Assembly (NCBI RefSeq): GCF_005222845.1 | Contig: NZ_STFZ01000014.1 | Coordinates: 171,784-235,783, forward strand | Direction: 5' to 3' | Origin: Rhizobium sp. FY34 | GTDB lineage: Bacteria > Pseudomonadota > Alphaproteobacteria > Rhizobiales > Rhizobiaceae | DNA length: 64,000 nucleotides | Shown: positions 33,405 through 43,181 of the stretch, piece after piece | How the letters are laid out: each line of letters begins with the position of its first letter | How positions within the stretch are numbered: the stretch's first letter is position 1 | Made by a program: the position numbers and the translations under genes | Notes under the pieces: model-generated | What the model was told of the DNA's origin: nothing | Database searches by the model: none | What the model saw: the letters and a program-made list of their open reading frames with translations, nothing else

Positions 33405-35015
33405 ATGACTGATAAGGTTACCAACTGGACCGGCGCAGACGATGCCATGGTCGAAAATGCCATTCGTCGGGGCGCCACGCGCCGCGAACTTCTGCAACTG
33501 ATGCTGGCCGGTGGTGTTGCGGCCTCGGCAAGCGGACTGATCCTCGGTCGCGCCGGTTCTGCCATGGCGGCAACGCCCGTCAAGGGCGGATCGCTCAAGG
33601 CTGCCGGCTGGTCTTCCTCCACGGCTGACACGCTCGACCCGGCCAAGGCATCGCTTTCGACCGATTATGTCCGCTGCTGCGCCTTCTACAACCGACTGAC
33701 CTATCTCGACAAGACCGGCGTTCCGCAGATGGAACTGGCCGAAAGCATCGACAGCAAGGATGCCAAGGTCTGGATCGTCAAGCTGCGCAAGGGCGTGACC
33801 TTCCACAATGGCAAGACGCTGTCTTCGGCCGACGTCGTCTATTCGATGAACCGTCACCTCGACAAGGCGACCGGTTCCAAGGTCAATTCCATCGCCAAGC
33901 AGATGACCGAGATCAAGGCGATCGATGATCTGACCGTACAGATCACACTGGCCAATCCGAATGCCGACCTGCCGACGATTCTGGCCATGCATCACTTCAT
34001 GATCATTGCCGACGGCACGACGGACTTCACCAAGGCCAACGGCACCGGCGCGTTTACCTGCGAAGTGTTCGAGCCGGGTGCACGCTCGGTCGGCCTGCGC
34101 AATGCCAACTATTTCAAGTCCGGCGGCGCACATCTCGACTCTTTCGAATTCTTCGGCATCCCGGATGATTCCGCCCGCGTCAATGCGCTTCTCTCTGGCG
34201 ATATCCAGCTGGCAGCGGCGATCAACCCGCGCTCGATCCGTCTCGTCGAAAGCCAGCCGGGCGTGGTTCTGTCCAAGACAACGTCAGGTAACTACACCAA
34301 TCTCAACATGCGCCTCGACATGACGCCCGGCGACAAGGCTGGCTTTATCGAAGGCGTCAAGCATCTGCTGAACCGCGAGCAGATCCAGAAGTCGGCCCTG
34401 CGCGGTCTTGCCGAGGTTGCCAATGACCAGCCGGTTTCGCCGGCCAGCATCTACCACAACAAGGATCTGAAGCCGAAGGCCTTCGATCCAGACAAGGCAA
34501 AGGCGCTGTTCCAGAAGGCAGGGCTGATCGGCCAGAGCATTCCGGTCGTGGCCTCCGAAGCTGCCGGTTCCTCCATCGACATGGCGATGATCCTGCAGCA
34601 GGCCGGCACCGAGATCGGCATGAAATTCGATGTCCAGCGCGTGCCCTCCGATGGCTACTGGTCGAATTACTGGCTGAAGGCGCCGATGCATTTCGGCAAT
34701 ATCAACCCGCGTCCGACCCCGGATATCCTGTTCTCGCTGCTCTACGCTTCGGATGCGCCGTGGAACGAAAGCCAGTTCAAGTCGCCGAAATTCGACAGCA
34801 TGCTGATCGAGGCCCGCGGCCTTCTGGATATCGCCAAGCGCAAGGAAATCTATAACGAGATGCAGGTGATGATTGCCGACCAGGCCGGCACTGCCATCCC
34901 GGTCTACCTGTCGAACGTCGATGCCATCTCGGCCAAGCTGAAGGGTCTGGAAGCCAATCCGCTCGGCGGCATGATGGGTTACTCCTTTGCGGAGTATGTC
35001 TGGCTCGAAGCCTGA
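33405..35015 (+). CDS. ABC transporter substrate-binding protein, peptide/opine type (family 5)
   Basis: This 536-residue extracellular solute-binding protein of the DppA/OppA family has a Tat-like signal (ATRRELLQLMLAGGVAASASG, cut near AMAA). Family blocks include TLDPAKASLSTDYVRCCAFYNRL and KLRKGVTFHNGKTLSSADVVYSM. The ATG at 33405 has AAGGGGAA upstream; the frame runs back to 33246 without support. It works with the permeases at 35113 and 36066 and the fused ATPase at 36908. Ligands of the family include di- and oligopeptides, opines and amine conjugates. Confidence 0.92.
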   Translation: MTDKVTNWTGADDAMVENAIRRGATRRELLQLMLAGGVAASASGLILGRAGSAMAATPVKGGSLKAAGWSSSTADTLDPAKASLSTDYVRCCAFYNRLTYLDKTGVPQMELAESIDSKDAKVWIVKLRKGVTFHNGKTLSSADVVYSMNRHLDKATGSKVNSIAKQMTEIKAIDDLTVQITLANPNADLPTILAMHHFMIIADGTTDFTKANGTGAFTCEVFEPGARSVGLRNANYFKSGGAHLDSFEFFGIPDDSARVNALLSGDIQLAAAINPRSIRLVESQPGVVLSKTTSGNYTNLNMRLDMTPGDKAGFIEGVKHLLNREQIQKSALRGLAEVANDQPVSPASIYHNKDLKPKAFDPDKAKALFQKAGLIGQSIPVVASEAAGSSIDMAMILQQAGTEIGMKFDVQRVPSDGYWSNYWLKAPMHFGNINPRPTPDILFSLLYASDAPWNESQFKSPKFDSMLIEARGLLDIAKRKEIYNEMQVMIADQAGTAIPVYLSNVDAISAKLKGLEANPLGGMMGYSFAEYVWLEA

Positions 35016-35112
35016 TCCTCACCGTGTACGGTATGCGTGAGGGCGACTGCTTCGCCCTTGCGCATGCTATCATTGATCTCGTCGAGGTCAGGTCACAGGA
35101 ATGGGGTCATCG

Positions 35113-36063
35113 ATGAACAGGCATGTTCTCAATCTCGTGCTCGCACGTCTGATGATCGCGGTCATCACATTGCTCATCGTGTCGTTCACGGTGTTTGCCG
35201 CCACCGTGCTTTTGCCCGGCGATGTTGTGGAAGTTCTGCTGGGCCAAGCGGCAACGCCGGAAGCGGTGGCCGGTCTGCGGGCCGCCATGCATCTGGACGA
35301 TCCGGCCATCTGGCGTTTCATCCAGTGGCTTGGCGGCATATTCACCGGCGATTTCGGCATTTCCTATGCCAATAACATGCCGGTGGCGGACCTGATCGGC
35401 CCGCGGCTTGCCAATTCCCTGAAGCTTGCAGGCATTACCACGCTCGTCTCCGTTCCGGTGGCGCTGACGCTTGGCATCACGGCTGCTATGTGGCGCGGTT
35501 CCTGGTTTGACCGCAGCGTGACGATCCTCTCCATCGGCATCGTATCCGTGCCGGAATTCATGGTGGCAACCTCTGCCGTTCTGGTCTTTGCCGTCTATCT
35601 GAAGTGGTTGCCGGCACTGTCCTTCGCCAATGAGATCCACACCTTCGGCCAGTTGCTGCGGGTCTATGCCATGCCGGTGATCACGCTCTCCTTCGTCATC
35701 TCCGCTCAGATGATCCGCATGACGCGGGCCGCCGTCATCGATACGCTGAACACACCCTATGTCGAAATGGCACTGCTGAAGGGCGCATCGCGCAAGCGAC
35801 TGGTGCTGAAACATGCGCTTCCCAATGCGCTTGGCCCCATCGTCAATGCGGTTGCCCTCTCCCTCTCCTATCTGCTTGGCGGCGTCATCATCGTTGAGAC
35901 GATCTTCAACTATCCAGGCGTTGCCAAGCTGATGGTCGATGCAGTCTCCACCCGCGACCTGCCGCTCATCCAGACCTGCGCCATGCTGTTTTGCATCGTC
36001 TATCTGTTCCTGATCACCACGGCAGACATCATCGCGATCCTGTCCAATCCGAGGCTGAGATAG
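35113..36063 (+). CDS. ABC transporter permease, DppB type
   Basis: This 316-residue inner-membrane permease of the DppB/OppB class has an N-terminal membrane helix, the ARLMIAVITLLIVSF start region, and the EAA-type loop DTLNTPYVEMALLKGASRKRLVLKHALPNA. The start could be the ATG at 35101 or 35113; I take 35113 (MNRHVLN). It is three bases from the next permease gene. Confidence 0.92.
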   Translation: MNRHVLNLVLARLMIAVITLLIVSFTVFAATVLLPGDVVEVLLGQAATPEAVAGLRAAMHLDDPAIWRFIQWLGGIFTGDFGISYANNMPVADLIGPRLANSLKLAGITTLVSVPVALTLGITAAMWRGSWFDRSVTILSIGIVSVPEFMVATSAVLVFAVYLKWLPALSFANEIHTFGQLLRVYAMPVITLSFVISAQMIRMTRAAVIDTLNTPYVEMALLKGASRKRLVLKHALPNALGPIVNAVALSLSYLLGGVIIVETIFNYPGVAKLMVDAVSTRDLPLIQTCAMLFCIVYLFLITTADIIAILSNPRLR

Positions 36064-36065
36064 TC

Positions 36066-36908
36066 ATGGTGCGATCATTTTTCTCTCTGCGCGCCGCCGG
36101 CTATCGTTTCAATCTCGTTGGTCTCATCGGTTTCTGCCTTGTGGCGGGCTGGGCGATCGTTGCGCTTTCGGCACCGCTCATCATCCCCTACCCGATCGGT
36201 GAAATCGTCGATTACGATTATTTCGGCCCGATCAGCGGACAGTTCTGGCTCGGATCCGATTATCTTGGCCGCGATATCCTGTCGCGCATCCTGATGGGCG
36301 CCCGCTATACAGTCGGCATTTCGCTGCTTGCCGTGATGATCTCCTGCAGTGTCGGCGTCACGCTCGGCATGACGGCGGCCGTCATCGGCGGCTGGCTGGA
36401 TACGCTGCTCAGCCGCTTCCTCGATGCGCTGAACTCCATTCCGAGCAAGCTCTTCGGCCTTGTCGTCGTCGCCGGTATCGGCTCGTCCATCCCGGTCCTG
36501 GTCTGCACGCTGGCTGTGATTTACACGCCCGGCGCCTATCGCTTTGCCCGTGCGCTTTCCGTCAATATCAACACGATGGATTTCGTCACTGTATCGCGGG
36601 CACGCGGCGAGGGCACGTTCTTCCTTATCCGTTCGGAAATCCTGCCCAATATTATCGGGCCGGTTCTCGCCGATCTTGGTCTGCGTTTCGTGTTCATCGT
36701 GCTGCTCCTATCGGGTCTCTCCTTCCTCGGGCTCGGCGTCCAGCCACCGAATGCCGATTGGGGAGCACTGGTGCGCGAGAATATCGGCGGCCTGCCGTTT
36801 GGCGCGCCAGCCGTGATGTTTCCCAGCATCGCGATTGCCAGCCTCACCATCGGCGTCAATCTGCTGATCGACAACCTTCCCCAGAAAATCCGCGATCGGA
36901 GCCAGTGA
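36066..36908 (+). CDS. ABC transporter permease, DppC type
   Basis: This 280-residue partner permease has the OppC-type N-terminal extracytoplasmic segment (GQFWLGSDYLGRDILSRILMG) and the C-terminal GLSFLGLGVQPPNADWG. The start ATG at 36066 is two bases after the stop of the DppB-type gene, and its own stop overlaps the ATPase start as ATGA. Confidence 0.92.
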   Translation: MVRSFFSLRAAGYRFNLVGLIGFCLVAGWAIVALSAPLIIPYPIGEIVDYDYFGPISGQFWLGSDYLGRDILSRILMGARYTVGISLLAVMISCSVGVTLGMTAAVIGGWLDTLLSRFLDALNSIPSKLFGLVVVAGIGSSIPVLVCTLAVIYTPGAYRFARALSVNINTMDFVTVSRARGEGTFFLIRSEILPNIIGPVLADLGLRFVFIVLLLSGLSFLGLGVQPPNADWGALVRENIGGLPFGAPAVMFPSIAIASLTIGVNLLIDNLPQKIRDRSQ

Positions 36909-38569
36909 TGACCAATCTCGTGGAAATTCGGGATCTGAAGATCGAAGCCAAGAGCGATGCCGGACGCATCATCGAGATCATCCGCGGCGTGAGCTTCGAT
37001 ATTGCCGAGGGCGAAATCGTCGCGCTGATCGGCGAAAGCGGCTCGGGCAAGACGACGATTGCGCTGAGCCTCATGGGCTATGCCCGCAGCGGCTGCCGTA
37101 TCAGCGGCGGTTCCGTAACATTGGCCGGCAAGGACATGGTCACGCTGTCTGAGCGCGCCCGCGCCAAGGTGCGCGGCACGGAGGTTTCCTATGTGCCGCA
37201 AAGTGCGGCCGCCGCCTTCAATCCGGCACAGACCATCATGGAGCAGGTGATCGAGATCACCCGCATTCACGATCTGATGCCGCCGGCGCAAGCAGAAGCG
37301 CGGGCTGTTGATCTGTTCAAGGCCTTGAGCCTTCCCAATGCAGAAACCATCGGCAGCCGCTATCCGCATCAGGTCTCCGGCGGCCAGTTGCAGCGGCTTT
37401 CTGCCGCGATGGCGCTGATTGCTGATCCGAAGCTCGTCATCTTCGATGAACCGACGACGGCGCTGGATGTAACGACGCAGATCGAGGTTTTGCGCGCCTT
37501 CAAATCCGTGATGAAAAAGAGCGCCATCGCCGGCATCTATGTCTCACATGACCTTGCCGTCGTTGCCCAGATTGCTGACCGCATCGTTGTGCTGAAGGGT
37601 GGCGAGATCCAAGAGATCGGCACGACCGAACAGATCCTCAAAGCGCCGGCCCATGCCTATACGCGTGAGCTTCTGGCCGCCTTTGAGCCGAAACATTATG
37701 CCAGGCCGCTTGCCGAGACGGTTGCTTCACCCAAGCCGCCGCTTCTCGAAGTCCTGGATATCACAGCGGGCTATGGCCCGATCCAGGTCGATGGCCTGCC
37801 GCTGATGAAGGCCTTGAAATCGGTCAGTTTCCGGCTGGAGGCCGGGCGTAATCTCGGCGTGATCGGTGAATCCGGTTGCGGAAAATCGACGCTTGCGCGG
37901 GTGATTGCCGGCATCCTGCCGCAGGCGAAAGGCGATATCATTTTTGACGGACGGCAGATGGCGCAGACGGCTGCCGCACGCCAGAAGGAAGAGTTACGCA
38001 AGCTGCAAATGGTTTTCCAGTTTGCCGATACGGCGCTCAACCCGTCGAAATCGATCGGCGATATTCTTGGGCGGCCGCTCAGCTTCTATCACGGCATGAA
38101 TGCGCGGGCGCGCGAAGCGCGCATCGGCCAGTTGCTGGATATGGTGCGCCTGCCCAGCACCGTGCGGCACCGGCGGGCAGCCGAACTGTCCGGCGGCCAG
38201 AAACAGCGCGTCAACCTGGCGCGGGCGCTTGCCGCCGATCCGAAACTCATCCTCTGCGACGAGATCACGTCTGCGCTCGATACGGTGGTGGCCGCCGCCA
38301 TTCTCGATCTTCTGAAGGAATTGCAGCGCGAGCTTGGCCTATCCTACATGTTCATCAGCCATGATCTTTCGACGGTGCGGGCGATCTGCGACGAAGTGAT
38401 CGTCATGTACCAGGGCGAAAAGGTCGAGGACATGCCGACCGGTCTCGATCAGGGGCCGCAACATCCCTATTCCAAGCTGCTCTTTTCATCCGTGCCGAAG
38501 CTCGATCCGGGCTGGCTCGACGGTCTGGAACAGGACCCGGAACTGGTGCGCGCCTTCGCCAAACGCTGA
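36908..38569 (+). CDS. ABC transporter ATPase, fused DppD-DppF type
   Basis: This 553-residue protein carries both ATPases of a peptide-type importer in one chain. Domain 1 has GESGSGKTT, VSGGQLQRLSAAMAL and LVIFDEPTTALD. Domain 2 (from about residue 280) has GESGCGKST, LSGGQKQRVNLARAL and LILCDEITSALD. Note Ile in place of Pro after DE in the second Walker B. The short Cys-containing tail of OppD/F is reduced. It is the last gene of the transporter operon. Confidence 0.92.
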   Translation: MTNLVEIRDLKIEAKSDAGRIIEIIRGVSFDIAEGEIVALIGESGSGKTTIALSLMGYARSGCRISGGSVTLAGKDMVTLSERARAKVRGTEVSYVPQSAAAAFNPAQTIMEQVIEITRIHDLMPPAQAEARAVDLFKALSLPNAETIGSRYPHQVSGGQLQRLSAAMALIADPKLVIFDEPTTALDVTTQIEVLRAFKSVMKKSAIAGIYVSHDLAVVAQIADRIVVLKGGEIQEIGTTEQILKAPAHAYTRELLAAFEPKHYARPLAETVASPKPPLLEVLDITAGYGPIQVDGLPLMKALKSVSFRLEAGRNLGVIGESGCGKSTLARVIAGILPQAKGDIIFDGRQMAQTAAARQKEELRKLQMVFQFADTALNPSKSIGDILGRPLSFYHGMNARAREARIGQLLDMVRLPSTVRHRRAAELSGGQKQRVNLARALAADPKLILCDEITSALDTVVAAAILDLLKELQRELGLSYMFISHDLSTVRAICDEVIVMYQGEKVEDMPTGLDQGPQHPYSKLLFSSVPKLDPGWLDGLEQDPELVRAFAKR

Positions 38570-38580
38570 GCGCCAAGGCT

Positions 38581-39060
38581 TCAAGGGGCGGAGAACAGGG
38601 TCGTCAGCGGCATATGCGCCTTGGTGATCGGTGATTTCAGCACGACGAAGCTGAAATATTTGTCGATGCCGATTTCCATGTCGATCAGTCGTTCCATGAT
38701 CGTCTGATATTCGACGATGCCGGCGGTGACGAATTTCAAGAGGTAGTCGTAGCCGCCCGACACAAGATGGCATTCGATGACCGAATCCACTTTTTCGACG
38801 GCGGCGAGAAAGCGGGCAAAATCGATCTGGCGATGGTTCTTCAACGTCACTTCGGTAAACACGGTCAAGGTCTGGCCAAGCTTTGCCACGTTGATCTGCG
38901 CCGAATAGCCGATGATATAGCCTTCGCTCTGCAGCTTTTTCACCCGCATCAGGCAGGGGCTTGGGGACAGGTTTACAAGGTCGGCCAGTTCGACATTGGT
39001 GATGCGCCCGTTCTTCTGCAGTTCGGAGAGGATCTTGATGTCGATACGGTCCAGTTTCAT
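38581..39060 (-). CDS. Lrp/AsnC-family transcriptional regulator
   Basis: This 159-residue regulator has an N-terminal helix-turn-helix (LDRIDIKILSELQKNGRIT then SPSPCLMRVKKLQSEG) and a C-terminal ligand-binding RAM domain. I start at the ATG at 39060 with GGAG upstream; an upstream in-frame start at 39156 is unlikely. It is divergent from the flavin oxidase at 39296 and convergent with the ABC operon, and probably senses the amino acid or amine used by this region. Confidence 0.9.
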   Translation of the reverse strand: MKLDRIDIKILSELQKNGRITNVELADLVNLSPSPCLMRVKKLQSEGYIIGYSAQINVAKLGQTLTVFTEVTLKNHRQIDFARFLAAVEKVDSVIECHLVSGGYDYLLKFVTAGIVEYQTIMERLIDMEIGIDKYFSFVVLKSPITKAHMPLTTLFSAP

Positions 39061-39295
39061 CGGTCTCTCCGGAGTGCACGGCAAGGGCCGGGCTTGAAAC
39101 AGCATTTTATGCGCCACGCCATTCCAAGCAAGCACCCAAGGCATGTTCTTTTCCATTTAAACCTATGAAATTTCAGTGTGCAATTATACACCGGCATGCC
39201 GATGTTCTGCGGCATCAAATGCTGTGAACAGGCCTTTTGCAGCATGCGCGGATGTCGTTTGCCGTTAATATCGGACTGCTATTCGGAGAAAGATC
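39061..39295. promoter_or_regulatory. divergent control region of the Lrp-type gene and the oxidase gene
   Basis: This 235-base AT-richer stretch contains ATGCCG-N8-CGGCAT (about 39196-39215) and an AT-rich block near 39155-39190, suitable for an Lrp-type multisite operator. Only the dyad is directly visible; its use is inference. Confidence 0.4.
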
Positions 39296-40621
39296 ATGCC
39301 CGCGCCGCTTCTACACATCGAGACGTCCCAGCCGCTGCCAGCTCAAGCGGATGCGGTGGTGATCGGCGCCGGCATTGTCGGCGTGTTTTCCGCCTATTAC
39401 CTGGCCAGACGCGGCCTGAAAGTGGTGCTGCTGGAAAAGGGCCGTATCGGCGCCGAGCAATCCAGCCGCAACTGGGGTTGGTGCCGCCAGCAGAACCGCG
39501 ATGCGCGCGAACTGCCGATTTCCACCAAGAGCCTGGCCCTATGGGACGAATTTGCCGCCGAAAGCGGCGAGGATACCGGTTTTCGCCGCTGTGGGCTTGT
39601 CTATCTCAGCAATGACGATGCCGAACTTGCCGGCTGGGCAAAGTGGGGCGAGTTTGCCAAAAGCGTTGGCGTCACCACGCATATGCTGTCGGCCGCGCAG
39701 GCGTCAGCACGCGCCGCCGCAACCGGCCAAAGCTGGAAGGGCGGCGTATTTTCTCCGACAGATGGCACGGCAAATCCTGAGCGGGCGGCGCCCGTCGTTG
39801 CTCGTGCGATTATCAAGCTCGGTGGTTCCGTACACCAGATGTGCGCGGCCCGTGGGCTTGAGACGGAGGGCGGCAAGGTGTCCGGCGTTGTGACCGAATC
39901 TGGCACCATTCGCACACCGCTTGTGGTTCTGTCGGGTGGCGCCTGGGCATCGTCCTTCTGCCGGCAGCTTGGCATCCGTTTTCCGCAGGCCTCCATCCGC
40001 TCATCCATTCTGGAAGTGCGGATCGGAAAGGGCAGCCTGCCGGATGCGCTGCACACCAAACAGGTCTCAGTGACCCGCCGCGGCGAGGATCATCTGCGGC
40101 TGGCCATCAGCGGCAAGGCGCGCGTCGATCCAACGGCCCAGCAATTGCTGTTTGCCCAGTATTTTCTGCCGATGTTTGCCAAGCGCTGGCGATCGCTCGC
40201 CCCCGGCGGGCTACAGGGTCTGTTGTCTGGGCATGAGAGCCTGTCGCGCTGGGCGCTGGATCAGGCAACGCCCATGGAGCGCAACCGCATTCTTGATCCC
40301 AAACTCGACCGGGCGCAGATCGAGCTGACGCTTTCCCGCGCGCGCGCTCTTCTGCCGGAACTTCAGACTGCACCGGTTGCCGCCGCCTGGGCCGGCTATA
40401 TCGACAGCACGCCGGATGGTGTGCCGGTGATTGCCGATGTGCCGAGCCTTCCGGGCTTCGTGCTGGCAGCCGGCTTTAGCGGCCATGGCTTCGGCATCGG
40501 GCCAGGCGCTGGCCATCTGGTTGCCGATATCGTCACAGGCGGTGCGCCGATCGTCGATCCCCGTCCCTATCGCCTGGAACGGTTGAACGACGCTGCCTGG
40601 GGCAAGGTCGCGGAATTCTGA
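39296..40621 (+). CDS. FAD-dependent amino-acid oxidoreductase (DadA type)
   Basis: This 441-residue flavoprotein has the N-terminal FAD fold DAVVIGAGIVGVFSAYYLARRG, the flavin loop SSRNWGWCRQQNRD and a C-terminal LAAGFSGHGFGIGPGAGHLVAD. The family includes D-amino-acid dehydrogenases and sarcosine-type oxidases. It faces the Lrp-type regulator, the classic arrangement for amino-acid dehydrogenation genes. A GGAG-type ribosome site precedes the ATG. Confidence 0.88.
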   Translation: MPAPLLHIETSQPLPAQADAVVIGAGIVGVFSAYYLARRGLKVVLLEKGRIGAEQSSRNWGWCRQQNRDARELPISTKSLALWDEFAAESGEDTGFRRCGLVYLSNDDAELAGWAKWGEFAKSVGVTTHMLSAAQASARAAATGQSWKGGVFSPTDGTANPERAAPVVARAIIKLGGSVHQMCAARGLETEGGKVSGVVTESGTIRTPLVVLSGGAWASSFCRQLGIRFPQASIRSSILEVRIGKGSLPDALHTKQVSVTRRGEDHLRLAISGKARVDPTAQQLLFAQYFLPMFAKRWRSLAPGGLQGLLSGHESLSRWALDQATPMERNRILDPKLDRAQIELTLSRARALLPELQTAPVAAAWAGYIDSTPDGVPVIADVPSLPGFVLAAGFSGHGFGIGPGAGHLVADIVTGGAPIVDPRPYRLERLNDAAWGKVAEF

Positions 40622-40779
40622 TCAAGGGTATGGTTTCTCCAGGTTTTTCCCGGCTAATCCTAACCACTGATTAATCATGTCCCATTTTGGGTTTCATCAG
40701 AATTGGTGAATGTAACGCGAAACTGACCGGAAACGCTGAGATATAGCGGGCTTATCCTTTTGTTTTCATGACTTAATAT

Positions 40780-40800
40780 TGAATTTTTTTGCAAAATTCA
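40780..40800. repeat. AT-rich palindrome upstream of the cellulose operon
   Basis: TGAATTTT and AAAATTCA form a perfect 8-bp inverted repeat around TTTGC in the otherwise AT-rich 289-base gap before bcsA (40622-40910). It may be a regulator site or part of the promoter region; the gap holds no gene. Confidence 0.4.
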
Positions 40801-40910
40801 GCCGTATTTATGCGTCTCCCAAGCATTAGCAATTTGATAACGCATACTTCCTAGTTTGCCCCTGTCTCCATGCGGGGGACCCAAGGCAATGATGGCCCTG
40901 GTGATGAAAC

Positions 40911-43181
40911 ATGGGGTTTGGCGACATGCAGTTCGTCTCTATGCCGGCAATCATTGCGGGCGCACTTGGTATATTTCTGTTGTGGCTGCCAATGAGCCTT
41001 CAGGCTCAACTTGTGCTGAGCCTGACTGTGCTGGGCCTGATGCTGCTCTTCATGACGCGGCCAGACAGCAAGACCTTCCGGCAACTTTCCTTCGTCTTTG
41101 CGGCCATCATTGCGCTGCGCTATGCTTACTGGCGCACGACAGAGACGCTTCCCGACATTGCCGAACCCATCAACTTCATTCCCGGCCTCATTCTCTATCT
41201 GGCCGAGATGTATTGCCTGGTGATGCTCGCCATCAATTTCTTCATCGTCGCAGATCCCTTGAAGCGGGAGCGTCCCGACATGCCGGATGTGGCAGACCTG
41301 CCGACGGTCGATGTTTTTGTTCCCTCCTATAACGAGGCGCCGGACCTTCTGGCGCTGACGCTGGCCGCCGCCAAGGCACTGGACTATCCGCGCGAAAAAC
41401 TGAAAGTCTACCTGCTGGACGATGGCGGCACCGATGCCAAATGCGCTCACAGCGATCCGCGCGTGGCGCATGCCGCCCGCCGCCGTCGCATGGAATTGCA
41501 ATCACTCTGTCAGGCGCTTGGCGTGCATTATCATGCAAGAGCCCAGAACGACCACGCCAAGGCCGGCAATCTGAATGCAGGTTTGAAGGTCTCCACCGGT
41601 GACCTGGTCGTGGTGTTTGACGCCGACCACGCACCGGTTCGTGAGTTCCTGCGCGAAACGGTCGGCTATTTTGCCAAGGACGATCGGCTCTTCCTGGTGC
41701 AGACGCCGCATTTCTTCCTTAATGCCGATCCGCTGGAAAAGAACCTCGATACCTTTGCGCGCATGCCATCGGAGAACGAGATGTTTTATTCCATCGTCCA
41801 GCGTGGTCTGGACAAATGGAACGCCTCCTTCTTCTGCGGCTCTGCAGCCGTCCTTCGGCGTGCCGCACTCAATGAGACGGACGGGTTTTCCGGCCAGTCG
41901 ATCACCGAGGATTGTGAAAGTGCGCTGGCGCTCCATTGCCGCGGCTGGCACAGCGTCTATGTTGACAAGCCGCTGATTGCCGGCCTGCAGCCGGAAACGC
42001 TGGTGTCCTTTATCGGCCAGCGCGTTCGCTGGGCGCAGGGCATGTTGCAGATCCTGACGCTGAACCGGCCCTTCCTGCAACGGGGCCTCACCGTTGCGCA
42101 GCGCATCTGCTACGCGGGTACGAACCTTTTCTGGCTCTTCCCCATGACGCGGCTGACTTTCATGTTCGCGCCGCTTCTCTACATCTTCTTTTCCCTGCAG
42201 ATCTTCCAGGCCAATATCGTCGAGTTCATCTGCTATACGCTGACCTATCTCGTCTCGTCCTTTGCCATGCAGAGCTATCTCTTCGGTCGTGTGCGCTGGC
42301 CCTGGGTGTCCGAGCTTTACGAATATGTGCAGTCGGTCATGCTGTTCGGCGCCATTATCAGCGTCGTGCGCAATCCGCGAAAGCCGACCTTCAATGTCAC
42401 GGCCAAGGGCCAGACGCTGGAAACGAGCAAGCTTTCGCCGCTCGCAGGCTCTTACTTCGCCATTTTCATCCTGCTGTTTGGCGCAACCGTCTATGCCATC
42501 TGGCGCTACCTGACCGAAGCCATGCCATCCGAACTGCTGCTGATCGTCATCGGCTGGAACCTCATCAATACGGGGCTTGCCGGGGCGGCACTTGGCGTGG
42601 TTGCCGAACGGCGGGAGCGGCGGCGCAACCAGCGGCTTACCGTGCAACGCCATGCACTGGTGCATGTCGATGAGAAATCCTATGCGGCAATCGTCAACGA
42701 TGTGTCCAGCGGCGGCATCCAGATCGAGTTCTTCGAAGGCGTCCCGGACGGGATGGCTCAGGGCAAGACAGCGACGCTGGAACTGCGCCGGCAGGGCCGG
42801 GCGCTCAAGACGGAAATCGTCTGCCGCAGCGCGCATTCCGGCCAAGCGCACCCAAATTTCGGCTTTGCCTATAGCGAGCGCACGCCCGACACTTTCGTGA
42901 TGATTGCCGAGATGATGTATTGCGACCAATCCCGCCTGCAGGAGCGCCTGACCCGACGCCAGAAGCCGGCCGGGTTCTTTCTTGGCACGGCCCGCTTTGC
43001 CTTCTGGACTGTGCGCGAAACGCTGCGTGCCTTTGTCTATGCCTTCGGTCTGGTCCGCGAAACGACGCAAACATCCCATCCGGATGCGGAATTGCAGCTT
43101 CAACCTGCACGGCTGAGCGGGCAGGACGGCCTGGGTGATACGAATGGCGTACCGGTGCTGAAGGAGCTCAGCTATGCGTAA
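40911..43181 (+). CDS. bcsA: cellulose synthase catalytic subunit (UDP-forming)
   Basis: This 756-residue inner-membrane family 2 glycosyltransferase polymerises glucose from UDP-glucose and extrudes the chain. It has N-terminal membrane helices, then the glycosyltransferase motifs: LLDDGG (Asp170/171), FDADHAP (Asp237/239), TEDCES (Asp334) and QRVRWAQGM (370-374). More membrane helices follow, then a cyclic-di-GMP-binding PilZ domain from about 570 (RRNQRLTVQR and NDVSSGGIQIEF). It equals Agrobacterium celA. The start may be 40911 or 40926. It overlaps bcsB by 8 bases. Activity is expected to depend on cyclic di-GMP. Confidence 0.96.
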   Translation: MGFGDMQFVSMPAIIAGALGIFLLWLPMSLQAQLVLSLTVLGLMLLFMTRPDSKTFRQLSFVFAAIIALRYAYWRTTETLPDIAEPINFIPGLILYLAEMYCLVMLAINFFIVADPLKRERPDMPDVADLPTVDVFVPSYNEAPDLLALTLAAAKALDYPREKLKVYLLDDGGTDAKCAHSDPRVAHAARRRRMELQSLCQALGVHYHARAQNDHAKAGNLNAGLKVSTGDLVVVFDADHAPVREFLRETVGYFAKDDRLFLVQTPHFFLNADPLEKNLDTFARMPSENEMFYSIVQRGLDKWNASFFCGSAAVLRRAALNETDGFSGQSITEDCESALALHCRGWHSVYVDKPLIAGLQPETLVSFIGQRVRWAQGMLQILTLNRPFLQRGLTVAQRICYAGTNLFWLFPMTRLTFMFAPLLYIFFSLQIFQANIVEFICYTLTYLVSSFAMQSYLFGRVRWPWVSELYEYVQSVMLFGAIISVVRNPRKPTFNVTAKGQTLETSKLSPLAGSYFAIFILLFGATVYAIWRYLTEAMPSELLLIVIGWNLINTGLAGAALGVVAERRERRRNQRLTVQRHALVHVDEKSYAAIVNDVSSGGIQIEFFEGVPDGMAQGKTATLELRRQGRALKTEIVCRSAHSGQAHPNFGFAYSERTPDTFVMIAEMMYCDQSRLQERLTRRQKPAGFFLGTARFAFWTVRETLRAFVYAFGLVRETTQTSHPDAELQLQPARLSGQDGLGDTNGVPVLKELSYA

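Noticed and set aside
41502-43103. 533-codon open frame opposite bcsA
   Set aside because: It is antisense to the catalytic domain of BcsA, His/Arg-rich and without recognisable motifs.
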